A DNA stretch of 64,000 nt from DATARH01 sp963847345 (GCA_963847345.1 CAWJZU010000016.1:62001-126000); one strand, 5' to 3'. Counted from the stretch's first letter, positions 44,820-55,645 are shown. Translations and numbers: made by a program. Notes: a model not told the origin generated them from the letters alone.

Positions 44820-44885
44820 GATTGTCCTTTCCGTCCTTTTACCTGGGGTTGATTGTGGACAGGTGGTCGGCGGGCATCGGTGAGG

Positions 44886-45831
44886 ATGCAGGATAGTGTG
44901 AGCGCAAAAACGCGCAAGGGGCGTGTGCCTGATGCAGCCGCCGCCGCGCCCGGTTTCTTTTCCGGTTTGTCGGCGCGAGGTCTGTCGGGGCCGGGTCTGT
45001 CAGCCGTGGGCGCGATCGTTCGCCGCCATGACCGTGACCGCTATCAGACCGCGCTATTCGCACCATCGGACCGCCGCGAGGCGCTGTTTGCGCTCTATGC
45101 CTTCAATTACGAGGTCGCGCGGGTGCGGGAAACCGTGACCCAGCCGATGCTCGGGCAGATCCGGCTGCAATGGTGGCGCGAAGTCGTCGAGGCGGCCTAT
45201 GCCGGATCACCGGCGCGGCGGCACGAGATCGTACAGCCGGTCGTCGCGGCGATTGCTGCGTGCGGGCTGTCGCGCGCGCATTTCGACCGGATCATCGATG
45301 CGCGCGAGCTGGACCTTGCCGATGCGCCGCCCGCCGATCTCGCGGCGCTGGTCGATTATGCCGAGGGCACCTCGTCGGCGCTGCTGTTCCTGGCGTTAGA
45401 GGTGCTCGGGACCGCCGCGCCGAGAACGATTGCCGCTGCGCGCGAAATCGGCATCGCCTACGCGCTCGCCGGGTTGCTGCGGGGGATGCCGTTCCACGCC
45501 GCTTCTGGACGCTCGTACATTCCTGATGAGATCGCGGCGCGGGTCGGGCTCGATCCGGTGATCTATGCGAGGCGGCGGGACACGCCGGCGTTGCGCGCAA
45601 GCGGTCGCGGAGCTGGCCGAGGCTGCGGCGACGCATCTCGCGGCCGGTCGGCAGCGCGGGGGCCAAACGCCACGCGGCGCGAAGGCGGCCTTGTTACCGG
45701 CGGTGATCGCCGACCGGTTTCTGCTGCGGCTGAAGCGGGCCGGGTTCAACCCGTTCGCGCCCGAATTGGCCGTTCCCGACCCGCTGCAAAGCTGGCGCCT
45801 TGCTCTGGCGGCGCTGCGCAACCGGTTCTAG
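44886..45831 (+). CDS. Squalene/phytoene synthase-like protein (NDUFAF6-type), one frame break
   Basis: About 314 residues after removing one extra G near 45595. The all-helical prenyl-synthase fold shows in RREALFALYAFNYEVARVRE, LGQIRLQWWREVVEAAYAG, FDRIIDARELDL and IAYALAGLLRGMPFHA. The first Asp-rich motif of true synthases is not complete. The sequence resembles the NDUFAF6-like branch linked to respiratory complex I assembly; a carotenoid or hopanoid role is the alternative. It is divergent from sodB. Confidence 0.78.
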
Positions 45832-45843
45832 CCGAGGTCAATC

Positions 45844-45932
45844 GTAGGGCGGGTGACCCCGGTGCAAGCCGGGGGTAACCCGCCATTCAACCGGACGAAG
45901 ACGGCGGATTACGCTACGCTCATCCGCCCTAC
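45844..45932. repeat. Dispersed palindromic element (GTAGGGCGG family)
   Basis: GTAGGGCGGGT at the left mirrors ATCCGCCCTAC at the right, with inner arms GGGTAACCCGCC and GGCGGATTACGCTACG. This multi-hairpin element of 89 bases fills the gap between two convergent genes. Similar GTAGGGCGGATG elements are common in proteobacterial genomes. Confidence 0.75.
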
Positions 45933-45940
45933 GCCTCGTC

Positions 45941-46738
45941 TCAGCGACCTTTGAAATCGGGCAGGCGGCGTTCGCCGTAGGCCTTGATGCCTTCGCCGAA
46001 ATCCTCGGTGCGGCGCAGCCAGTCCTGTTCGACCAACTCGCGCTCGGTGGCGGCCTCGACCGCGTCGATCAGCCCACGACGCAGCGTCTCGCGCGTCGAG
46101 AGCACGGCGAGCGGCGATGATTGCGCGATTTCGAGCGCCAGGGTCTGGGCCGCGCCGCGCACCTCGGCCTGCGGCACGAGCTGGTCGGCAAGCCCGATCC
46201 GCACCGCCTCGCCGCCCGAAATGCGCCGTCCCGTATAGAACAGCAGCGCCGCCTGCTGCGGCCCAACGAGGCGCGGCAATGTCACGGTCAGACCGAAGCC
46301 GGGGTGAAAGCCGAGCCGGTTGAAGTTGGCGCTGAACCGCGCCTCCTCGCAGGTGACGCGGAAATCCGGCACCAGCGCGAGTCCGAGCCCGCCGCCGACC
46401 GCCGGACCATGGATCGCGCCGACGATCGGTTTCGCGGTGCGGAACAGGCGGATCGCTTCCTTGTAGAGATGCCTTCCGCCGCCGCTGCGCGAGGACTCCT
46501 GCACCGTGCCGGTGTCCATGCGCTTCGAGAAATCGGCCCCGGCGCAAAACGAGCGGCCCTCGGCGGCGAGCACGATCGTGCGGATTGCCGGGTCGGCGTC
46601 GATGCGCTCGAATGCCTGCCCGATTTCGGCGATCAGCACCGCGTCGAAGAAATTATGCGGCGGGCGGCGCATCTCGACCGTCGCGACAAGACCGTCGGTT
46701 GTGACCGCGATCTCGGTGAAGCCGGTGTAGTCAGTCAT
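45941..46738 (-). CDS. Enoyl-CoA hydratase/isomerase family protein (second copy)
   Basis: 265 residues, crotonase fold: oxyanion strands SFCAGADFSKRM and IHGPAVGGGLGLAL, then ANFNRLGFHPGFGLTVTLPR where Gly/His replace the usual Glu. The exact reaction is unclear. ATG 46738 (MTDYTGF) is chosen over a TTG two codons upstream. It is distinct from the copy at 20.3 kb. Confidence 0.88.
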   Translation of the reverse strand: MTDYTGFTEIAVTTDGLVATVEMRRPPHNFFDAVLIAEIGQAFERIDADPAIRTIVLAAEGRSFCAGADFSKRMDTGTVQESSRSGGGRHLYKEAIRLFRTAKPIVGAIHGPAVGGGLGLALVPDFRVTCEEARFSANFNRLGFHPGFGLTVTLPRLVGPQQAALLFYTGRRISGGEAVRIGLADQLVPQAEVRGAAQTLALEIAQSSPLAVLSTRETLRRGLIDAVEAATERELVEQDWLRRTEDFGEGIKAYGERRLPDFKGR

Positions 46739-46818
46739 TTTCAACCTCTAATGCTATTTCCCCATGGAGCTCGTTCGGTGGATTCAGCCAGGCAGATCAC
46801 CACCGGAAAGCGCACGCA

Positions 46819-47622
46819 TTAAGCGGCCAGGATCACGAGGGCCTTCGTAGTCCCGACGATCTGCCCGTTGCCAAGGCGTGCTCGCAGCGCCCCTTCGACT
46901 GCATCGGTCGCTTCGTCCAATTTCCCCGGAGCGATCGTCTCGATCGCGCTGCGAATGAGCGACCCGTGGACCGTGGCGACAGCGGCGTCCCGCGCCGATG
47001 CTGCTTTCGCCGGTCGACTGACCCGGTCGACCTCGATGTATCGGAATCCCGCTATGCCCAGGTCAGCTCGGATCGTGCCGTCGTCATAGTAGGGCGGGTT
47101 TACCAGCCCACCCGGATCGCATCCCAGCAATTCGGCGACGACATCAGCGGCGATGGCGAGCGGTGCAGTGGGCATTTGCTTCCAATCGTCCCAGACGACG
47201 AACAATAAGGTTCTTCCTGATCGCAAGACGCGGCGCGCTTCGCGGAAGGCGCCCTGCTTGTCGGGGAAGAACATGACGCCGAACTGGCAAACCACGAGGT
47301 CAAAGCCCGCATCGGCGAAGGGCAGCGCCATCGCGTCGGCTTGCCGCCACGTGACATCCACCAACTCGGACTTGGTCCTCGCCAGATCGATCATCGGCTG
47401 ATTGAGATCGGTTGCCGTGATGGCCCGGGCCGGCAGCACCCTCGCCAAGCGCTGCGTCGCGATACCGGTACCCGCTGCCGTTTCGAGAACAGTATGCGGA
47501 CGAAGTTCTGCTGCTCGACGGGCAACGATCTTCGCATAGGGAGCAAAGAGCATCGGTACGAGATAGCGGTCATAAAGTTCCGCGTATGTCGTCCCGAAAG
47601 CCGTGGCTTTATCATCGGCCAT
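46819..47622 (-). CDS. Class I SAM-dependent methyltransferase
   Basis: An intact 267-residue Rossmann methyltransferase: motif I VLETAAGTGIATQRLA, the acidic residue in ITATDLNQPMI, VTWRQADAMALPF and DLVVCQFGVMFFPDK. The UbiE/methyltransferase 11 type. The acceptor is unknown. It lies between acyl-CoA genes on the same strand. Confidence 0.87.
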   Translation of the reverse strand: MADDKATAFGTTYAELYDRYLVPMLFAPYAKIVARRAAELRPHTVLETAAGTGIATQRLARVLPARAITATDLNQPMIDLARTKSELVDVTWRQADAMALPFADAGFDLVVCQFGVMFFPDKQGAFREARRVLRSGRTLLFVVWDDWKQMPTAPLAIAADVVAELLGCDPGGLVNPPYYDDGTIRADLGIAGFRYIEVDRVSRPAKAASARDAAVATVHGSLIRSAIETIAPGKLDEATDAVEGALRARLGNGQIVGTTKALVILAA

Positions 47623-47659
47623 GGCGATTCCTATGGTCCAGGGCCTCTCCTTTAGCCAC

Positions 47660-49792
47660 CTATCGCTTTACGATCAGCGCGTCGACGACTGTCAGACCCT
47701 CACCCTCGGGGTGGACGATGACCGGGTTCAGGTCGATCTCGGCGATCGCGTCGGCGTGGTCGGCCGCGAAGCGCGACAGCGCGACAATCAAATCGACCAG
47801 CGCGTCGCGGTCGGCCGGCCTAGCGCCGCGCACGCCGTCGAGCAGCGCCGCGCCCCGGAGCTCTCCCAGGAGGCGCACCGCGTCGTCGCGGCCGAGCGGC
47901 ACCGGCGCGAAGGCGACATCGCGCAACACTTCGACATGAATGCCGCCGAGCCCGGCCATCAGCATCGGGCCGTAATCGGGATCGCGGGTGACCCCGAGGA
48001 TTATCTCGATGCCGGGACGGGCCATGGCCTGCACCAACACGCCTTCGATATGCGCGTTCGGGTGCGCCGCCTTGGCGCGGGACAGCACGGTGCGGTAGCC
48101 GTCGCGAACCGCATTGTCACTGAGGCCGAGGATCACCGCGCCGGCCTCGGTCTTGTGCAGGATGTCGGGGGATTGCACCTTGAGCGCGACTTTGCCGCCG
48201 ATCCTCGTTGCCGCCGCGACCGCCTCGTCCTCGCTCTTGGCCAGCGCCTCGCGACGGCAACGGCACTCCATAGCGGGCGAGCAGCGCCTTCGAGCCGTGC
48301 TCGGTCAGGACCGAGCCGGGCAGCGACAGAGCGCGCGCGACCTCGTCGCGTTGCACCGGCGGCGGAGGCGGCTCGGCGTCGCGGCGGGCGAGGCGTTCGC
48401 GGAATGCGCCGTAATCGACCGAGCGCACGGATCGCGCGGGCGCAGCTCGGCATCGAGGTGTAGCAGGCGATGCCGGCGCCGGCCAACGTCGCGATCGCGG
48501 CCGGGGTCGCGGTCGTGTAGGTCGCCATCAGGATCGGCTTGTCCAGCGTCGCGGTGATCGGCGCCAGCTCGTCGGCCATCTTTTTGGCGCGGCTCTCGTT
48601 GGCCAGCGAGCTGATCAGCAGGATCGTGTCGATCCGCTCGGACTGGCGCACCAGCTCGACCATCGGCGCGTAGCCGACCTCGCCGATCGCCTGCGCCGTC
48701 GCGTCGATCGGGTTCAGCGCCGACGCGTAGGACGGCAGCATCGCCATCAGCCGGCGCTGGATGTCGTCTTCGAGCACCGGCAGTTCGAGACCGTGCGCCG
48801 ACAGAATGTCGGCCATCCACACCGCGCTGCCGCCGGAGCCGGTGATGATCGCGACCCGGTTCCCGCGCGGCGGCTTGCAGTAGGCGAAGGCGGTCGCGAC
48901 ATCGACCATGTGGTCGAGATCCTCGCCGCGGATGATGCCGTGATGGCGGAAGATCGCGTCGTCGGCCGATCCGGCATGCGCCAGCGCGCCGGTATGCGAG
49001 GCGGCGGCGCGGCGGCCGGCGTCGGAGCGCCCGACCTTCGCGACGATCATCGGCTTGCCGGCGCGGGCCGCCTTGTCGGCGACGGCGCGGAATCGTGCCG
49101 GATCGCGAATGCCTTCGAGATAGCACATGAAGATGTCGGCGCCACCGGCGTCGAGCACCCAATCGACATAGTCGTGGGCTTCGAGCACGGTCTGGTTGCC
49201 GGCGCTGATCTGGTAGGTGAAGTTGCAGCTGGCGGTCGCGGCCGCGCGACAGAAAGGCGTAGGTCAGCGCGCCGGACTGGCAGGTGACCGCGATCGGCCT
49301 GGCGCGGCTGCCTTCCGGCAGCAGCGGCACGGTGTGGTCGTGGAACACCGGGCTGAAGGTCGCGACCAGCGGCCGCAGCGGGTTGACGAGACCCTCCGAG
49401 TTCGGGCCGGCGATGACCATGCCGGTGCGTTTGGCGATGTCACGCAAGGCCGTGTCGCGGGCCGCCGCCGCGTCGGTTTTCTCCTCGGCGAAACCGGAGC
49501 TGATGACGACGGCCGCCCTGATGCCGCGAGCGCCGCATTGCTCGATCGTCGAGACGACATGCGCCGCCGGGACCAGGATGACGGCGAGGTCGGCCGCTTC
49601 CGGTATTTCGGCGACCGTCGCGTAGGCCTGGTGCCCGAGCACCTCCTTCTGGCTGCGCGTCACCGGATAGACACGGCCGGGATAGCCGTGCTCGACGAGC
49701 TGTTTCGTCAGCCGGCCGCGCAATGAATCGTCGGCCGCCGCGCCGACGATGACGACGCTGTCCGGTGCCAGGAGGGGTCGAAGATCGGGCAT
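47660..49792 (-). CDS. ADP-forming acyl-CoA ligase (acetate-CoA ligase family), three frame breaks
   Basis: About 709 residues after removing three extra bases near 49248, 48420 and 48255. N-terminal CoA-binding domain: DSVVIVGAAADDSLRGRL, then VIAGPNSEGLVNP and a succinyl-CoA-synthetase-like domain with AASHTGALAHAGSADDAIF and ITGSGGSAVWMAD. C-terminal ATP-grasp domain: GKVALKVQSPDILHKTEAG and IAEIDLNPVIVH. It makes acyl-CoA and ADP from acid, CoA and ATP, or the reverse. It adjoins acyl-CoA dehydrogenase genes. Confidence 0.8.
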
Positions 49793-49813
49793 TGCGTTCC
49801 TGACGCTGTGTCC

Positions 49814-50981
49814 CTACCGAAGGCCGAGGCCGCGGGCGATGATGCCGCGCAGCACCTCGCGGGTGCCGCCCTGGATCGTGACTTTCGGCGCGATCAGCGT
49901 GGTATGGCGCAGCGCTTCCTCGAAGCGGTCGTCGTTGCTGTCGGGGGTCGAATCGCCCGTCGGCGGCGCCAAGAGGCGCGCCTTGTTCGGCAGAGCCTGC
50001 TCCCAGTTGGTGCCGAGATCCTTGACGACCGCGGCTTCCACCCCCGGAGTCTTCCCGGCGTGCAGCATTCCGGCGACGCTGACCGACATGCGGCGCAGCG
50101 TGGCCAGATGAGCCACCTCGCGGCCAATGCCTTCGGCGAGACGCTCGCCGGGCTCGGGGCCGGCGCGGCGCACCAGCTCCTGCAATACCGAAAAGGTTTC
50201 GAGCCAGCGGTCGGGGCCGCTGCGCTCATAGGCCAGTTCGTCGGTCGCCTGTTTCCAGGCCATGTCGACTTCGCCGATCAGGTGCAGATCGGGCACGAAC
50301 ACGTCGTCGAAGAAGATTTCGTTGAAATCGTGCTGCCCGGTTTGGTTGATGATCGGGCGGATCGTGATCCCCGGCGACTTGCACGCGATCAGGAACTGCG
50401 TCAGGCCGTGCCGGCGGTTTTCCTTGGTCGGCGGCGAGGTGCGCAAGAGCGCGATCATATAGTCGGAATTATGCGCGTTCGAGGTCCAGATCTTGCGGCC
50501 GTTGACGAGCCAGCCGCCTTCGGTCTTGGTCGCGCGGGTCGAGGCGGCGAACACGTCCGAGCCGGAATTGGGCTCCGATAGGCCGATGCAGAAGCACAAT
50601 TCGCCCGACGCGATCCTGCGGAATGATCGTTTCTTTAATCTCGGGCTGTCCGTAGCGCAGGATCATCGGGCCGCTCTGGCGGTCGGCGGTCGAGAAGGCG
50701 CGGGTCGGCGCGTGATGCGCCAGCATTTCCTCTATCACGACATAGCGTTCGAGAAACGTGCGCTCGTGGCCGCCATACTGCTTCGGCCAGGTCATGCCGA
50801 TCCAGCCGCGCTCGCCGACCTTACGCGCGAAGGCTTTCGCCACCGCGAACGGGGTCCGCGCGGAATGCGGCGAGAAGGTGCCGGCCTCGATCTCGGAGCG
50901 CAGGAACCCACGCACCTCTTGGCGCAGCTGCTCGCACTCGGGCGGCAGGTCCACGGGATCGAAATGGAAATTGTAGGCCAT
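49814..50981 (-). CDS. Acyl-CoA dehydrogenase, one frame break
   Basis: 388 residues after removing one extra base near 50619. FAD-binding motif CFCIGLSEPNSGSD, then WLVNGRKIWTSNAHNSDYM and the C-terminal helix GGTREVLRGIIARGLGL. The N-terminal helix domain has GMTWPKQYGGHERTFLERYV. It oxidises acyl-CoA at the alpha-beta bond. A second, shorter dehydrogenase gene lies upstream on the same strand, an arrangement seen for heterodimeric steroid or side-chain dehydrogenases. Confidence 0.85.
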
Positions 50982-51083
50982 CGCTGCCCCTTCATCGTCA
51001 TGGCCGAGCATGACCCTGCCATCTGAAACGCCCCGAGACCAGCGGGTCAACCCCGCGGTGACGAAGCGCTTGCTGTTGTTACT

Positions 51084-52138
51084 TCAGGTTCCGGTGACGA
51101 ACGGCCACAGCGCGTCGGCGCCGCGTGTCGCAACCATGCGGCCGAGAAGGTCGGCCCAATGCGCCTCATTGCCGAATTCCTCGCGCCAGGACCACAGACG
51201 CCGCGTCGCCTGATGCAGCGAGTGCTCGTAGGTGAAGCCCATCGCGCCATGCACCTGGTGCGCGATCGCGGCGCCGGTGCCGGCGGCCTCGCCGACCCGC
51301 ACCTTGGCGATCGCGACCTCGGCTTCGGTCGCATCGCTGCCGACGCCATGGTTCGCGATAGCCTGGGACGCGCCATCGGCGGCGGCGCCGGCCGCCGCGA
51401 CCTCGCCGGCCAGCTGAGCGAGATTGTGCTGCACCGCCTGGAACTTGGCGATCGGCCGGCCGAACTGGACGCGGTCCAAGCGACCATTGCACCGACTGGT
51501 CGAGTATGTGTTCGAGCGCGCCGGCCATCTGCTGCGCGCGCACCGCGGCGCCGAACTGCACGATGCCGGCCATGTCGAGGCCGGCGGCGGCGCCCTATGG
51601 CGGTCGGGGTCGCGGCGTCGAACCACACCGTATCGCGCGGCTCGCCGGCGAGGCTGGTTCCGGCGTCGATCGTGACCGCGCTGGCCGGCACCAGCGCCAC
51701 CGACGCGACGCCGTCGTCCTGGGCGAGCACGACGATATGCCCGGCATTGCGCGCAAATGGAATCTGCCGCGCGCGGCCGCGCAATGTGCCCTCGGCCAGC
51801 TCGATACGCCCGTCGGCGAAGATCGGAGCAATCGTCATCGGCCCGGCAGGCGCCTCGATCCCGGCTTGCGCGAGCAGCCAGCCGGCCATCAATGTCTCTG
51901 CGAGCGGCACCGGCGCGTTCGCGCGACCGGCCGCGCGCAATACCGCGAACCCGTCGAGCAGTTCGGCCCCGGCGCCGCCGAGCGTGTCGGGGACCCAGGT
52001 CAGCGTCAGACCGGATTCCTCGAGCGCGTCCCACAGCGCTTTCGGCCAGGTGCCTTCCTCGGCGGCGTTGACCGTCGCCGGCTCGCACAGATCGGCGAAG
52101 ATGCGGGTCGCGGTATCGACGATGATGCTGTCTGTCAT
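51084..52138 (-). CDS. Acyl-CoA dehydrogenase, small type, two frame breaks
   Basis: 350 residues after removing two extra bases near 51592 and 51490. N-terminal part DALEESGLTLTWVPDTLGGAG, middle PVPLAETLMAGWLLAQAGI, and C-terminal RVQFGRPIAKFQAVQHNLAQ with QVHGAMGFTYEHSLHQATRR. It is shorter than the neighbour and lacks a clear catalytic Glu, as in the partner subunit of alpha2beta2 acyl-CoA dehydrogenases. The pairing with the 49.8 kb gene is inference. Confidence 0.8.
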
Positions 52139-52402
52139 GATCCGTGTTCCGCGGTCCGTATGCGGCTGGGGCGGCGGCAGGGTTTTCGATAAACCATGAA
52201 GTGCGCCGAGTTACAAGCGCAGGGCGCAAAGCCGTCGGCCCTTGAGATAAGGGGCAGGCCGAACCCCGGCTCGCGTTGATCGGCCGCGCCCTGTCGCAGC
52301 CTCGCCTGCCGGCGTGCTATAAGCCGGCGCGCCGCGAGGCAGTGCGGCACGAGGCAGTGTGGTACAAGAACGGGCCTGGTTTCCGTAGGATCGGCATTCT
52401 TG

Positions 52403-53020
52403 ATGGTTGCCCCTGAAGACGACTTCCCCGCCCGGCCGGCGCATCGCCGCGACCGGGTGCTCGCCCTGCTTGCCCAAGCGATGCAGCCCGGGGCCGTGGT
52501 TCTGCAAGACCACCGCCTGTCGCTGGCGCTGCGCACCCTGGCCGCCTTCCTGTTCGGAACCGCTTTCCTGTGGCCTGGCGTCAACGATGTGGCAACGATC
52601 CGGCTGTTCGCCGCCTACACATTTGTTGACGGCATTCTGGCGCTGTCGCCGGGCGGGTGGGGATTGGCGTTCCGCCTCGGCTGGCCGCTGCTGATCGGCG
52701 GGGTTATCGACCTTGCCGGGTCCGGCATCACTTATATCTGGCCGGAAATGAGCTTGCCGCAGTTGGGAGATGTCGCCGCAGGATGGGCAATCGCGAGTTC
52801 GTTCGGATTCCTGGCCGTGTATGCGGCGTTGCACCGTTCCGACAGAACCCAGCTGTTTCTGCTATGCGCGATCGCGTCGATGATCCTCGGTAGGGCGCTG
52901 CTGTCGTCCGTGCCTCTCGACGCGATCATCCTGTCGACCTGGCTTGGCCTCTATGCGATGACGGTTTGGGTGCTGCTGCTGAAAATCACGCTGCGGCAAT
53001 ATTCGGCGATGTTCCTATAG
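52403..53020 (+). CDS. HdeD/DUF308-like multi-helix membrane protein
   Basis: 205 residues with about six hydrophobic helices (AAFLFGTAFLWPGV, LFAAYTFVDGILALSP, WPLLIGGVIDLAGSGITYIW, AIASSFGFLAVYAAL, LLCAIASMILGRALL, WLGLYAMTVWVLLL). The paired-helix pattern resembles HdeD/DUF308 proteins. The function is unknown. ATG 52403 follows a TTG one codon earlier. Confidence 0.7.
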   Translation: MVAPEDDFPARPAHRRDRVLALLAQAMQPGAVVLQDHRLSLALRTLAAFLFGTAFLWPGVNDVATIRLFAAYTFVDGILALSPGGWGLAFRLGWPLLIGGVIDLAGSGITYIWPEMSLPQLGDVAAGWAIASSFGFLAVYAALHRSDRTQLFLLCAIASMILGRALLSSVPLDAIILSTWLGLYAMTVWVLLLKITLRQYSAMFL

Positions 53021-53035
53021 CGCCCGGGCGCGGCT

Positions 53036-53455
53036 TCAGCATTGCATCAGTTCGATGCTGACACCGTCGGGCGCTGCGACATAGCAGAGCAGGCTGCCGT
53101 TGACGCCGCGCTTCAGTTCGACCGGGAATGTGACGCCCTTGCCGCTCAGTCCGGCGCAGAAGGCTTCGAGGTCGCCCCGGTACAGAAAACCGAAATGGTC
53201 GGTGCCCCAGGCATTGTGGCTCGAAAAATCGCTGTAGGGACGGATCGGCCGCGGCGGGGCCGGGTCTTCGCCGGGCCGTTTGCCGCGGATCAGGATCGTC
53301 ATGCCGCCGAGCTCGACAAAGATCTGCGGCGCGCCGCGCGCCACCGTGTCGGCGGCGATCGTCGCGCCGAACATCTCGACATACCAGGCGGCCGAGCTGT
53401 GCGGGTTCTCGCTGATGATGTGGACGTGATCGAACGTGAAGGCTGGATTGCTCAT
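53036..53455 (-). CDS. VOC family protein
   Basis: 139 residues, two short VOC modules: FDHVHIISENPHSSAAWYVE and GTDHFGFLYRGDLEAF with the end DGVSIELMQC. Metal-binding candidates are the His in DHVHI, the His in TDHFGF and the Glu in SIELM. Glyoxalase- or dioxygenase-like. It precedes the NHL-repeat gene's downstream end on the same strand. Confidence 0.82.
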   Translation of the reverse strand: MSNPAFTFDHVHIISENPHSSAAWYVEMFGATIAADTVARGAPQIFVELGGMTILIRGKRPGEDPAPPRPIRPYSDFSSHNAWGTDHFGFLYRGDLEAFCAGLSGKGVTFPVELKRGVNGSLLCYVAAPDGVSIELMQC

Positions 53456-53599
53456 ATCATAACTTCCGCATCACCCCGGGGCTTTGCCCAAAACCGGGAT
53501 AGTCTCGGGTTCGCCTCCCCCTGTCCGGAGGCGGCCCGCCTTCCCCATAGCCGGGAATTGACAGCAGCCGTTGTCGGCTTGCGCTCCGTCGACATGGCA

Positions 53600-54574
53600 T
53601 CAGCTCACCTTAACCAGCTTTTGCAGGCTGCGCAGACCCGGCGGAATTTCCTCGCCGCGGGCGCGGACTCGGCGGCCCCAGTTTGTGAAGGAGACCTCGC
53701 CGACATAGATGTCGCCGCGTGAATCGACCGTGATCCCGTGCGGCGAGATGAACTGGCCCGGATTGAGCCCGGCATGCGCATGGCCCAGCCGTGCCAGCAA
53801 TTCGCCCTTATGCGTGTAGATACTGACCCGCGGCCCACAATTCGGCAGGTCGATATTGACCGCCATGTCGGGACCGATCTCGCCGATGAAGAAGCGCGGC
53901 GTCTTCGTACCGGCCTCCATGAACAGACCCGAGGGGCGGTGCATGTTGTTCCACTGCGCCTCGTATTTGCCATTGCCGTCGAACACCTGGACGCGGTGGT
54001 TCTCGCGGTCGGCGACATAGACCCAGCCGTCCGGATCGCAGCAGATGTTGTGCGCTATGTTGAACTGGCCCGGATCGGTGCCCGGCTCGCCCCATGACAT
54101 AACGCGCTTGCCGTCCGGGGTGTATTTGTGGACGCGCGAATTGCCGTAGCCGTCCGATATGTACATGTGGTTGCCATCCGGCGACATCGCGGTGTGCGTG
54201 CAGCGGTGGAACGGCTCGCCGCTCATATACGGCGCCGGCTTGCCGGGGATGCCGATCGTCAGCAGCACCTTGCCGTCGAGTGTGCACTGGCGGACCGTGT
54301 GGTCGCCGTCATCGGTCAGCCAGATCGTTTCGTCGGGCGCCATGAAGACGCCGTGCGGCCGCACGAACACACCCTCGCCCCAGGTGCGCAGCAGATTGCC
54401 GTCGCGGTCGAACACGCACATCGGGTGCTTACCGCGGTTGAAAGCGTAGACGTTGTCTTTCTTGTCGACCCCGACAGCCGCGACATCGGCGTTGAATTCC
54501 ATGCCGGGCGGCAGCTTGGCCCAACCGTCCCGCACCTCGTAGCGGTATCCGTCCGTTCCCAATACGACCGCCAT
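53600..54574 (-). CDS. NHL-repeat beta-propeller protein
   Basis: 324 residues made of five to six NHL-type repeats: FVRPHGVFMAPDETIWLTDD, HTAMSPDGNHMYISDGYGNS, FNIAHNICCDPDGWVYVADR, FISPHGITVDSRGDIYVGEV. The repeat form resembles the lyase domain of peptidylglycine alpha-amidating enzymes. No signal peptide is visible. A hydrolase or lactonase-like role is possible but not shown. ATG 54574 begins the protein. Confidence 0.8.
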   Translation of the reverse strand: MAVVLGTDGYRYEVRDGWAKLPPGMEFNADVAAVGVDKKDNVYAFNRGKHPMCVFDRDGNLLRTWGEGVFVRPHGVFMAPDETIWLTDDGDHTVRQCTLDGKVLLTIGIPGKPAPYMSGEPFHRCTHTAMSPDGNHMYISDGYGNSRVHKYTPDGKRVMSWGEPGTDPGQFNIAHNICCDPDGWVYVADRENHRVQVFDGNGKYEAQWNNMHRPSGLFMEAGTKTPRFFIGEIGPDMAVNIDLPNCGPRVSIYTHKGELLARLGHAHAGLNPGQFISPHGITVDSRGDIYVGEVSFTNWGRRVRARGEEIPPGLRSLQKLVKVS

Positions 54575-54719
54575 GGCTTGTCTCCTCTCTCGTTTGTCGG
54601 CGCGGTTGGAAGGGAAGATTGCGCCGCCGCCGGGCCGGTGGGAAGCGGGATTGCAGCGCTCCGTCCTCGGCGGCATTCGCCGCATTGAGAACGCTATTCC
54701 AACCCGAACTTTCCGGCCT

Positions 54720-54958
54720 TCGATGCGCTTGCGAGCGCTGGGCAACACGTTCCGCGCCACGCCGTTCGAGCGGGAGCAAACGCTGACCGCGGCAGCTTAT
54801 CCGGGCGGCAACAGGCCTTCGCAGCAAGGCGATGGGGAGCGCGATTTCTGGTGTGAAGTGCTGGATGCCTGCTGCGGGACAAGGTGATCGATCCGCCACT
54901 GCTCGAACGACTACAGGCGGCTGGCCTTGATCTCAAGGCGGTGTGGGCTTGCGTCTGA
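54720..54958 (+). pseudogene. Unrecognised coding remnant
   Basis: In the 588-base gap 54575-55162, a broken plus-strand frame gives ALGNTFRATPFEREQTLTAA, ERDFWCEVLDAC and, after a frame change, LLRDKVIDPPLLERLQAAG and LDLKAVWACV before TGA at 54956. The pieces read like the end of a helical protein. I do not recognise it. The remainder of the gap is a short palindrome and unassigned DNA. Confidence 0.25.
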
Positions 54959-55108
54959 GAGCGGGACCACGAAGGCCACACATATAACTACAGGCCGCAA
55001 CCGATTATACGACCGCTTGAAACAGCGGGTCGCGACTTCCACCGATCTTAGCGCGGCAGGGTGCCTCCATCTTGATCTTGGCGCCCCACCGCACGCCGGC
55101 CGCCCCGG

Positions 55109-55128
55109 GTTCCCGCTTTCGCGGGAAC
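55109..55128. repeat. 8-base perfect inverted repeat (GTTCCCGC core)
   Basis: GTTCCCGC and GCGGGAAC with loop TTTC. This is the core of a palindrome widespread in alphaproteobacteria. It lies just downstream of the VOC gene at 55163 (minus strand). Confidence 0.6.
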
Positions 55129-55162
55129 GACGCTTCAACTTGAAGCGACAACGCCCCAGGTG

Positions 55163-55645
55163 CTACTCGGCCGCCTCTTTCTTGACCGGAGCCAGTTCGT
55201 AGCGCGGCATCGCCAGCTCGATCATCTCGTCCCAGCCCTGCTCGCGTACGTCGAAATGCACCGCGTCGGGGCCGAGATATTTCAGATTGACCGCACCCAT
55301 TTCGGACATCGGGGTCGCCGGGCGCTCGCGTCCCGCAGGCATCGGCACCGGTTGCACCCCCGCTCCCTCCAGCTCCTGCTTGGCTGCCGCGAGGTCTTCC
55401 ACCTGGAAACCGATATGGTGGATGCCGCGCAGATCGGAGGTCTGGTTTGGCCCGAGCTTAGGCGCGTCGGTGTCGCCGTATTTCAGGATCGCGAAATAGA
55501 TGTAGCCGTCGCTGAGCCAGACGCCCTTCTCGCCGGTGTCGGTGGGGCGCCGGTACAATTCGGTCAGACCGAAATGCTCCTTATAGAACTCGGCGGTCTT
55601 CGCCGGGTCATCGGTGACCAAAGCGATATGCTTGATGCGTGCCAT
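55163..55645 (-). CDS. VOC family protein (lactoylglutathione-lyase-like)
   Basis: 160 residues: IKHIALVTDDPAKTAEFYKE then GIHHIGFQVEDLAAAKQELE and LGPDAVHFDVREQGWDEM. His in KHIAL, His in HHIGF and the His/Asp near the end are metal-site candidates. It follows the enolase-superfamily gene in the same direction and may act in the same sugar-acid route. Confidence 0.85.
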   Translation of the reverse strand: MARIKHIALVTDDPAKTAEFYKEHFGLTELYRRPTDTGEKGVWLSDGYIYFAILKYGDTDAPKLGPNQTSDLRGIHHIGFQVEDLAAAKQELEGAGVQPVPMPAGRERPATPMSEMGAVNLKYLGPDAVHFDVREQGWDEMIELAMPRYELAPVKKEAAE

